16,997 nt of DNA, from contig CAYUJS010000041.1 of the NCBI GenBank assembly GCA_964445105.1, forward strand, positions 1 through 16,997, read 5' to 3'. Every line of letters starts with the position of its first letter. Positions within the stretch are counted from its first letter, which is position 1. A program made the position numbers and the translations under genes. The stretch comes from CAWBNS01 sp964445105. GTDB lineage: Bacteria; Chlamydiota; Chlamydiia; Chlamydiales; JAJFMA01. Below are positions 1-6,552 of the stretch, one piece after another. The notes under the pieces were generated by a model. That model did no database searches, had not been told where the DNA came from, and was given only the letters and a program-made list of their open reading frames with translations.

Positions 1-97
1 GATGGAGCCTTATGGGTTGCTGAGCAAGTAGATAAGGGATGCATTCGGTCCTACTTTCTCTAAAGGGTATCCCCCCGCTAGATTTATGGCGCTTCAT
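1..97 (-). CDS. Possible 5' end of a minus-strand gene (partial)
   Basis: An open frame starts with ATG on the minus strand (complement of 95-97) and runs off the left edge without a stop, giving about 32 residues that begin MKRHKSSGGIPF. A GGAG motif lies six bases upstream of this ATG, which is good Shine-Dalgarno spacing. No domain is recognisable. The competing reading is a plus-strand frame ending at the TAA at 61-63, which would be the last 20 codons of an upstream gene (ending GCIRSYFL). The two cannot be separated from so little sequence, so the call is tentative. Confidence 0.22.
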   Translation of the reverse strand, partial: MKRHKSSGGIPFRESRTECIPYLLAQQPIRLH

Positions 98-319
98 GGC
101 GGACTCCGGATGATTGAGAGAGTCTTCAATATTGCAAAAAGCCTTACTTTCGCTAAAAACAAAAATTTAATTGAGCTAAATCCAACAAAAAATGCATCAT
201 GCCGCCTTTGAACTTTGCAACTGGTTCCCGCTTTAGATTGGTTGCTGCCGATTACAGCCCATCGGTTCTTTACATAAAGCTTTAACGGTCGTTTTTACAT
301 TTCAAAAAGAGTCTGACTC
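98..319. other. Non-coding region upstream of the degenerate NLR gene
   Basis: No frame in these 222 bases looks coding. The stretch around 130-200 is AT-rich, with A-tracts, and could hold promoter elements for the gene at 320 and for a divergent minus-strand gene. TTGCAA (132-137) and TTGAAC (208-213) were considered as -35 boxes, but neither has a good -10 at normal spacing. Just before the ATG at 320, AAAAAGAG is a weak ribosome-binding sequence. It resembles the AGAGG-containing leader before the homologous start at 16939, which suggests a worn version of the same leader. Confidence 0.4.
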
Positions 320-1304
320 ATGCAAGCCTCCCTTTTCATCAATCCCTACACCATCACAAAAAGGGCATTCAAGAGTTCAATCGACAGATCATTCATATCT
401 ATGGTGCAACAGAGCAACCCACTGTCTTTACCGCTACCGCTGAAGCCATTGGAGGCATCGCTCTGGGCTTGATTTTCAGAAAAGTCTCAGACGAGCAAAT
501 TCGTCCCCGACACGGGATCGGAAAAGTAGGAAGGCCCAATGGATTGTTGCACAATCATATCCAGACTATCCAAGCACACGCTTTGGGCGAGATCAATCTG
601 GACACAATCCGTGAAAAAATTGCCACCAATCTTTATAAAGAGCTAGGTAGAGGGCTCTTTGAGATACCCAAAACCGGTCTTTCTTCCTTGCCTATTCTGA
701 ACCCATTCACCCAGTTAAATCTTTTGGCCCAGTTATGCGCTCAGAAAGGAAGAACCACCAATCTGCGAATACTCCCCCGCTTCGTAAGTAGCTACCTAGA
801 TTTTCAACATATAAGCACGTGCGATGTAGACGACCAACGCATCCCTTTCGTGCAACACACGAAAAAGCATCACCGCCCTCCGGAGCAGGTATTAATTCCC
901 GAGAACGTGCAGGTACCGCTTAATGGCTTCTACGGCGTGCTTGTCTTAGGCAGGGTATTAGCGTACGGCGGACGCGACGGCAATGCGGGATTACAATGGG
1001 TGCGCGACGCACACGGCACGGTCATTGGCGCGCAGACAGTCACAATAGACACTGGTTGTGCTTTTCAGTTTGTGACCAATGAAAATAACGGAGCAAACTG
1101 GCTCGTCAATACCCGGAAGCGGCGTGCCTTCAACCAATTAGGCAACCAAGAAGATGTCCAAGTCGCTAACCATAACCCAGATTTATCGAAAACAACCAGA
1201 AGTACCGCATGCCTGTTACTTCCGAACAAATCCAGCAGCTGCAATCAGGATGCGTCAACTTACCTCTATATACTTATGTCTCAACATACCTCAGGAACGG
1301 ATAG
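320..1304 (+). pseudogene. Degenerate NLR-type gene: N-terminal domain joined to C-terminal tail, NACHT and HEAT missing
   Basis: The ATG at 320 opens MQASLFINPYTITK, matching the start of the paralog at 16939 (MEVTPFINPQPITKKGIQE). After the lysines the frame is lost: the A-tract at 358-362 has five A where the paralog has six. The homologous frame resumes one base off (KGIQEFNRQIIHIYG) and has no ATG of its own, only a TTG at 469. It then follows the N-terminal domain of the next two genes, including GNAG (from 979) and an IDTG motif. Homology stops near 1180. The sequence then jumps, in a third frame, to the C-terminal tail of an NLR gene (ENNQKYRMPVTSEQ, stop TAG 1302-1304). About 1400 codons of NACHT and HEAT sequence are missing. 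Two frame breaks and a large deletion make it a pseudogene, although the middle 469-1308 remains open and might still yield a fragment. A sequencing error could explain the A-tract but not the internal join. Confidence 0.8.
358..362 (+). other. Frameshift site in a short A-tract (A5 versus A6)
   Basis: The sequence reads ATC ACA AAA AGG GCA here. The paralogous start at 16939 reads ATT ACC AAA AAA GGG ATC. One missing A moves the homologous continuation (KGIQEF) out of frame with the ATG at 320. The upstream frame then ends at the TGA at 470-472. It may be a fixed mutation, a slippage-prone switch or a base-calling error. Confidence 0.65.
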
Positions 1305-1367
1305 GTAATCTATGTTAGAAAACCAGAGGCTTTTTTCCTTGGTGTACGAACCCATCACGATCAAGGG
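1208..1367 (+). repeat. Perfect 160-bp direct repeat, copy 1 (partner 6393-6552)
   Basis: These 160 bases match 6393-6552 with no mismatch by manual comparison. Each copy spans the last 30-odd codons of an NLR gene, the TAG stop, the 7-nt gap and the first 18-19 codons of the next NLR gene. The copies are 5185 bp apart, exactly one gene unit. The flanks differ at 1207 and 1368. It marks a recent duplication or conversion event. Confidence 0.95.
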
Positions 1368-4300
1368 AATTACTAAAGCAAACCCAGAGCTGCTTGACAT
1401 CTATGCAGAGGAAAGAAATCCTCGTCCAGTAATCGAAGCTGTTGCTATAAAGGTGGGCGGGGCTGCATTGGGAGCCATTTATCGGGTAGGAGACGACCTT
1501 ACGCGGTGGCTGGGTAAGAACTGTGACGCAACGGGGCGCCTTCAAGGCCACGACAATGCCCTACACCTCCTAAAAGAAAAAGACCTTTCAACCAATCTGG
1601 AAAAGCTCGCTTATGACATCTATAAGGAATGGGGGAGAGGGCTCTTTACAGTACCGAGTTCTTTCCTTTCAAAGCAGCCAGTGATTAATCCCTATACGCG
1701 AGATAACCATCTTGCTCAGGGGTTGGTAGAATATGGCATTAGAAAATGCCTACACGTCTTTTGCCGCTATGTAGATGGCTATCAGGACTTCAGAAGAGCA
1801 GAAACTCTAAACCCAGAAAACCAAAGAATTTCCTTTGTAGATTTCATAAATAATTACCACCGGCTTCCCGAATCTATTTTCAACCCTGCGGGAGAACTTG
1901 TACCCCTCTGGGGCATGCTTGAGCTGCTAGCCGTGATGCGAGCGGTTGGAGACATCGATGGCTTGGGCACAGGAGGCAATGCTGGTTTTGTCTGGAAATA
2001 CAACGAAGATAGGCGCGTTATCGCCGCCCAAACAGTCAAAATTGACCCAGGAGAAGCCTTTCAGTTTAGAGACCAAGACGAAAAAAATGCTGTCATCCGC
2101 ACACGACACGGCCTTGGTACTGCTATAAATAGGCTATCCGATTGCCGCGACATACAGACCTCCTCCATAGATCCCGGAATGACTATCCGCTGGAGAAATC
2201 TTACGCAAGTGCAGAAGAATATATTCCTGAGCACCTTAATGAATTGCTTACGATATAAAAATAATCCAAAAGTATTAGAATTTCTCGTCCTCCGAGAAGG
2301 TAGATTCGGCAGGCAGATTCCCGTGGAAGTAGGGAGAGAAGTGATTGACGATCTCACGCGTTGGCTGAAGATTCAAGAAGAAATCTATAAGGTCGATCTC
2401 GAGCGCTTCCATGGAATCTATCCAGAAAAGCTTCTAAGCATCCAGTACATCGACCGCTACGGCGAACTACCTTTGCCGGCTTCCGATAAGTCCTATCCCA
2501 TTCGAGAGCTACACGTCAACCTTACGCTAGTCGAACAAAAACAGGAAGAGCGCCACCCAGCCGCTGGCGGCAAACCCCATGCAAACTTACCAAACAATCA
2601 GCGCGATCGTAACTTGTCAGAAAGAGATTCTCTCTACGATCTATTTTCTTCCCCTCAGAAAGAAACTCTTTTAGAGCTTTCGAACCTTTTTCAGCCTACC
2701 GAAGATGAAACCAGAGAGATCCGTAAAGTCCTCGTAGTCGGAGCGGCTGGGATTGGTAAAAGCACTCTGTGCCAAAAAATAGCTCATGACTGGGCGACGG
2801 AACAAGCTTGGTCGCAATACAAGGTTGTTTATTGGCTTCCTTTACGCAAGTGTAATGGCGAAACTTTCCACACACAAAATCATCAAAAATGGCTCGTTCA
2901 GTGCTTGGCCAAGCTGGTCGTCGAACACGAATTTCTTGAGACGGATTTGGAGAAACAGCTAAGAGAAAACGCAAAAGAGATTTTGATCCTGTTAGACGGG
3001 TATGATGAGGCCTCGCCGGAAGTGGCAGATAGAGTGAAAGGACTAATCGAATTGCCGAATCTTAATATCCTGTTGACCTCTCGGCCAGGCGCTTTTACTG
3101 CTCATGGCAGAATAGACCGCATTGTGGAGACCCGAGGATTTTCTGAAGCACAGTCTTTGCAGTACGCACAACGCTTTTTTGAGCGAGACGAACCAGATCC
3201 GCTCGAGGCACAGAGACAGTTTAATGACTTTTTGCAAGCGCTACGGGCCAATACAATCTGCAGTAAAATTGCGCGCATTCCTCTACAGCTGCAAATGCTC
3301 TGCGTTCTTTGGGAGCGCTACCGCGCAGCGGACGGCTTGCCCGCCGACTTAACCACACTCTACCAACACATGGTTCTGGAGCTATTTAGCTGGCATTGCC
3401 AGCCAACCAGAGGAGGTGAAGATCTACGCGCTGCAAAAGAGCCTGCCTTCGCCCTTTTGGGCGAAATCGGACTAAGCGGACTGCAGAGCGGGCAGCTACT
3501 GATTGCAGGCACGGCTATAGAGAGGACGAGACAACAGAACTTGCTGTTAGCCACAGGGTTACTCAAGAAAAATGAGTCGGGGCAGTATTATTTTCTACAT
3601 TTGACGTTCCAAGAATATCTGGCAGCACAGTTTATTAGTGGCCGGCCGCAGGAAGAGCAAAAGCAGTTTGTGCTTTTTCGTCGCAACCTACCTCAATTTC
3701 AACTTGTGCTTAGCTTTCTTGTGGGCCTGCTCGTCAAACAGCCTGATGGCGAAAATAAAGCAAAAAACTTCTTTCAATGGCTCCACCAATCGCCTGGGGC
3801 GGACCTGCTTGGAGGTTATCAATTTGGGCTGACTCTGCGCTGCCTTAATGAATGCCCTCGCAGTCTGCATCAACGGATCAACAATATTTACGGCCTTGAA
3901 AGGGCGTTTTTGGGGGCAGTCGCAGGAAGCCACGCTTACAGTACATTCCGCAAAGACCTTCTTTTCCACGTGGCGACGTTTTCGAAAAGCGCGCCACTCT
4001 TCTGTCAGTCTTTATGCAGTTTGCTTCAGGACGACCGTTGTTCTGGTAAGGAACTAATCGCAGAAACTCTGGGGAAAATGGCCAAGGAGTGCTCAAATGA
4101 GCAAGTGGCTGAAATAATCGCAGCTCTCACAATGGCGCTAGTATCGGGGGACCAAAACCAGTGGGTTTGCGAGCCCTTAGCAAAAGCTCTTGGAGAAATC
4201 GCCACTACACAGGTTTCAGACGTTCTGACAGCACTAGCACAAGCACTCACGAATGAAGGTATGGGCGTGCACCGTAAAATAATGAATGCTTTTTTAGAGG

Positions 4301-6489
4301 TTGCCAAGACCGTCGACACTGAACAAATCCCGGCGGTTTTAGCGGCCTTGGAGCCCATGTTGGAGGATAGAAATGGCAATGTTCATTCTTATGAAGAAAC
4401 GGCTCTTGGAGAACTGATAAAGAAAATTGCTGCCGCGCAGATACCAAGGTTTTTCGCACTACTGGTGCAAGCGCTGAAAGCAGAAGCAGCTCTTGGAGAG
4501 CTAATCAGGGAAACTGCTGCCGCGCAAATGCCAGGGCTTTTTACAGTCCTAGTACGAACGCTAAGAGAGGGAGGTCACTGGGCTCGTTTCAAGATAATAA
4601 ATATCTTTTTGAAAGTTGCTAAAACGGCCACCATTGAACAGGTCCCGGAGATTCTAGCAGCCTTGATACCAGCACTAAATGACGAAAATAGCGATGTTTG
4701 TTCTTGTGCATTACTAACCCTCGGAGAACTCACCGAGATTGCCACTAATCAGCAAGCTTCGGAGATTCTTGTAGCCTTGATGCATAGGATAGAGAGTCCT
4801 GTTGAGTCCGTTCCTTTAGTAAAAGCACTCCAGGGATACGCTAAGGCGGCCTCTTCCGATCAGGTCCCAAGGCTTTTCATCTTTCTAACACAAGCGCTGA
4901 GACACCCGGGCGCTTGGAGCAGTCCCGACTTAGCAAACGCCTTTTCGACAGTCTTTAAGGTGGCTGCTCCGCAGCAGGCCTCGGATGCTCTTGCAGAACT
5001 GGTACTGGTGCTAGAAAATAATGAGAATCGTGAGGCGCGCTACTGTGCAGCAAGAGTCCTAGGAGAGGTTGCTATGGCGGGCGCTCCCGCTGAGCAGATT
5101 CCTAGAATTGTTACGACGCTGCAGCTGTTGCTGGCGGATGAAAATCGTGACGCCCGTTCCTGCGCGGCAATCGCTCTTGGAGAGATCGCCAAGATCGCCG
5201 ATCCACAGCAAATCCCGGGGATCCTCGCAGCCTTGATACTGGCGCTGAATAATGAATGTGGAGAAGACAGCATATGGGTTTATGTGGATGTAATAGCATG
5301 CGCTCTAGAAGAAATTGCTAAGGTTGCCAATGAGGAACAAATTGCGGAGATTCTCACAGCCTTACTGCCAGCATTAAGTGATGGAGACGGAGGAGTTTTT
5401 GAGGGGGTGGCGGAGGTGCTTAGGGAAGTTGCCAAGCGAGCCACTGCTCAGCAAATCCTGAACATTTTTCCCGCAGCAATAAAAGCGATGCGCCTCAAAT
5501 ATCAATATAATGAGTCTGACGAATCCATAGCAGAGATTTTTAATGATGTTATTAACATCGCCAATGCCGAGCAGGTCCCCAAGATTTTCGAAGCCCTGCT
5601 ATCGCTGGTGAAAGGGAACTGCGAGATTTGGGAAAATGCGCCAGAAGCCCTTGAAGCAATTGCTACAATCGCTACCTCTGAACAGATTTCAACAATTTTA
5701 TTAAGATTGATACCTGTGCTGCAGAGCGGGGAGGAGGAAAGCAGTTTGTGTGTGGCAGAGATTTTTGGAAAAATCGCCAAAATCGCCGCCGCGGCTGAGC
5801 ACATCCCACAGATCCTCGCAGCTCTGGTGTCGCAACTATCAAGCAATGCAAACGCCGTATGGGCTCTTGGGGATGTTGGCAAAGTTGCTACGGCTGAGCA
5901 ACGTATCGAGATTCTTACAATCTTGGTACTAGCGCTGAAGGGTGAAAACAGCTCAGTGTGCTACTCGGCAGCACGAGCTCTTGGAGAGATGGCAGGAGTA
6001 GCCACCCCTGAGCAGCTCATGGAAATTTCTGTAGATCTGATGCGAGCGTTAGCGGACGATGTGGCTCACAACGACTGGTTGATAAACGTTCGCTCTTCTA
6101 TCACAAAGGCTCTTCGAGAAGTTACTCAGGCTGCTTCAGCTAGAGAACTCGCCGAAGTCTTTGGACCTCTGGTCAAAGCTTTGGGAAGGAACACAGAGAT
6201 TCGCGTATGCGTTATGGAAGCCTTACAAGCGGCCCCTTTACATAGCTACTTAGGTCATTTTTTCCGGCCAGACTGCATGCAGTTATTACCTGTGATGAGT
6301 GAGCTAGCAAACAATCAAAGTCTCCCTTTGTACGTGGAACTGCTAGATGGCATTCATTACCTCTGCCTTGTCGAAAACCACGAGAAGTACCTCATGCCTG
6401 TTACTTCCGAACAAATCCAGCAGCTGCAATCAGGATGCGTCAACTTACCTCTATATACTTATGTCTCAACATACCTCAGGAACGGATAG
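1312..6489 (+). CDS. NLR-like protein: possible kinase-like N-terminal domain, NACHT NTPase, HEAT repeats
   Basis: A 1725-aa protein of the STAND/NLR type, a nucleotide-switched signalling ATPase. Residues 1-400 are an unnamed domain shared with the genes at 320, 6497 and 16939. It contains GDID (213-216), N223 and KIDPGEAF (243-250), an arrangement reminiscent of the D...N...ID.G catalytic motifs of atypical and lipid kinases. NACHT: Walker A GAAGIGKST at 477-485, Walker B/acidic LLDGYDEA around 560-567, sensor LLTSRPG at 587-593, and the winged-helix signature HLTFQEYLAAQF at 763-774. About 19 HEAT-like helical repeats follow (roughly 910-1655), each marked by an EQIPxIL-like turn. A 54-residue tail starts near PLYVE (1672). 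No signal peptide or membrane segment is evident. ATG 1312 lies 7 nt after the previous stop, with only TAGG (1302-1305) as a weak Shine-Dalgarno, suggesting translational coupling. A role in host manipulation or in defence (bacterial NACHT systems) is equally open. Confidence 0.9.
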   Translation: MLENQRLFSLVYEPITIKGITKANPELLDIYAEERNPRPVIEAVAIKVGGAALGAIYRVGDDLTRWLGKNCDATGRLQGHDNALHLLKEKDLSTNLEKLAYDIYKEWGRGLFTVPSSFLSKQPVINPYTRDNHLAQGLVEYGIRKCLHVFCRYVDGYQDFRRAETLNPENQRISFVDFINNYHRLPESIFNPAGELVPLWGMLELLAVMRAVGDIDGLGTGGNAGFVWKYNEDRRVIAAQTVKIDPGEAFQFRDQDEKNAVIRTRHGLGTAINRLSDCRDIQTSSIDPGMTIRWRNLTQVQKNIFLSTLMNCLRYKNNPKVLEFLVLREGRFGRQIPVEVGREVIDDLTRWLKIQEEIYKVDLERFHGIYPEKLLSIQYIDRYGELPLPASDKSYPIRELHVNLTLVEQKQEERHPAAGGKPHANLPNNQRDRNLSERDSLYDLFSSPQKETLLELSNLFQPTEDETREIRKVLVVGAAGIGKSTLCQKIAHDWATEQAWSQYKVVYWLPLRKCNGETFHTQNHQKWLVQCLAKLVVEHEFLETDLEKQLRENAKEILILLDGYDEASPEVADRVKGLIELPNLNILLTSRPGAFTAHGRIDRIVETRGFSEAQSLQYAQRFFERDEPDPLEAQRQFNDFLQALRANTICSKIARIPLQLQMLCVLWERYRAADGLPADLTTLYQHMVLELFSWHCQPTRGGEDLRAAKEPAFALLGEIGLSGLQSGQLLIAGTAIERTRQQNLLLATGLLKKNESGQYYFLHLTFQEYLAAQFISGRPQEEQKQFVLFRRNLPQFQLVLSFLVGLLVKQPDGENKAKNFFQWLHQSPGADLLGGYQFGLTLRCLNECPRSLHQRINNIYGLERAFLGAVAGSHAYSTFRKDLLFHVATFSKSAPLFCQSLCSLLQDDRCSGKELIAETLGKMAKECSNEQVAEIIAALTMALVSGDQNQWVCEPLAKALGEIATTQVSDVLTALAQALTNEGMGVHRKIMNAFLEVAKTVDTEQIPAVLAALEPMLEDRNGNVHSYEETALGELIKKIAAAQIPRFFALLVQALKAEAALGELIRETAAAQMPGLFTVLVRTLREGGHWARFKIINIFLKVAKTATIEQVPEILAALIPALNDENSDVCSCALLTLGELTEIATNQQASEILVALMHRIESPVESVPLVKALQGYAKAASSDQVPRLFIFLTQALRHPGAWSSPDLANAFSTVFKVAAPQQASDALAELVLVLENNENREARYCAARVLGEVAMAGAPAEQIPRIVTTLQLLLADENRDARSCAAIALGEIAKIADPQQIPGILAALILALNNECGEDSIWVYVDVIACALEEIAKVANEEQIAEILTALLPALSDGDGGVFEGVAEVLREVAKRATAQQILNIFPAAIKAMRLKYQYNESDESIAEIFNDVINIANAEQVPKIFEALLSLVKGNCEIWENAPEALEAIATIATSEQISTILLRLIPVLQSGEEESSLCVAEIFGKIAKIAAAAEHIPQILAALVSQLSSNANAVWALGDVGKVATAEQRIEILTILVLALKGENSSVCYSAARALGEMAGVATPEQLMEISVDLMRALADDVAHNDWLINVRSSITKALREVTQAASARELAEVFGPLVKALGRNTEIRVCVMEALQAAPLHSYLGHFFRPDCMQLLPVMSELANNQSLPLYVELLDGIHYLCLVENHEKYLMPVTSEQIQQLQSGCVNLPLYTYVSTYLRNG
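1933..2060 (+). repeat. Near-identical 128-nt block shared with 7121-7248 (copy 1)
   Basis: This block differs from 7121-7248 at only two bases, while the coding sequence on both sides is visibly more diverged between the two genes. It encodes the GDID...N...IDPGEA motif of the N-terminal domain. Recent gene conversion is the likely cause, possibly helped by selection on the motif. Confidence 0.85.
3091..3512 (+). repeat. Perfect 422-bp block shared with 8258-8679 (copy 1)
   Basis: The 422 bases are identical, including third codon positions, to 8258-8679 in the next NLR gene. They encode the NACHT segment after the sensor-1 TSRPG motif, up to the start of the winged-helix region. Outside the block, synonymous differences return at once (GGC/GGA before it, ACG/ACT after it), which marks a recent conversion or recombination tract. 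Confidence 0.95.
4396..4482 (+). repeat. 87-nt tandem duplication inside the HEAT array, unit 1
   Basis: This unit encodes ETALGELIKKIAAAQIPRF and onward (29 aa). The unit immediately after it encodes EAALGELIRETAAAQMPGL and onward. The two share long identical nucleotide words such as CTTGGAGA and GCTGCCGCGCA. The duplication is in frame and adds a shorter than normal HEAT-like repeat. Confidence 0.75.
4483..4569 (+). repeat. 87-nt tandem duplication inside the HEAT array, unit 2
   Basis: Second unit of the in-frame 29-codon duplication that starts at 4396. Differences from unit 1 are scattered, so the event is older than the perfect repeats elsewhere in the window. It shows the helical array expanding by whole repeats. 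Confidence 0.75.
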
Positions 6490-6552
6490 GTAATCTATGT
6501 TAGAAAACCAGAGGCTTTTTTCCTTGGTGTACGAACCCATCACGATCAAGGG
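6393..6552 (+). repeat. Perfect 160-bp direct repeat, copy 2 (partner 1208-1367)
   Basis: Identical to 1208-1367. It covers the end of the 1725-aa NLR gene, its stop at 6487-6489, the gap and the start of the 1503-aa gene (MLENQRLFSLVYEP). Crossing over between the two copies would delete or amplify exactly one 5185-bp gene unit and leave intact junctions. Confidence 0.95.

Noticed and set aside
1..319. Insertion-sequence end or tRNA/tmRNA in the left edge
   Set aside because: No terminal inverted repeat, cloverleaf or transposase motif could be made out in this stretch.
358..366. Programmed ribosomal frameshift at the A-tract of the remnant gene
   Set aside because: Five A is short, no downstream stem or typical slippery heptamer is evident, and the gene also carries a large deletion. 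Loss of function is the simpler reading.
469..1308. An intact 279-aa gene starting at TTG 469
   Set aside because: Homology to the paralogs continues upstream of 469 in the same frame and then, after a one-base shift, to an ATG at 320. The last 40 residues read the NLR tail out of frame. It is part of a broken gene.
4099..6270. TAL-effector-like DNA-binding repeats in the 1725-aa NLR
   Set aside because: The repeats share an EQ-containing turn but vary in length (about 29-46 aa) and lack the 33-35-aa regularity and paired variable residues of TAL repeats. HEAT-like helices fit better.
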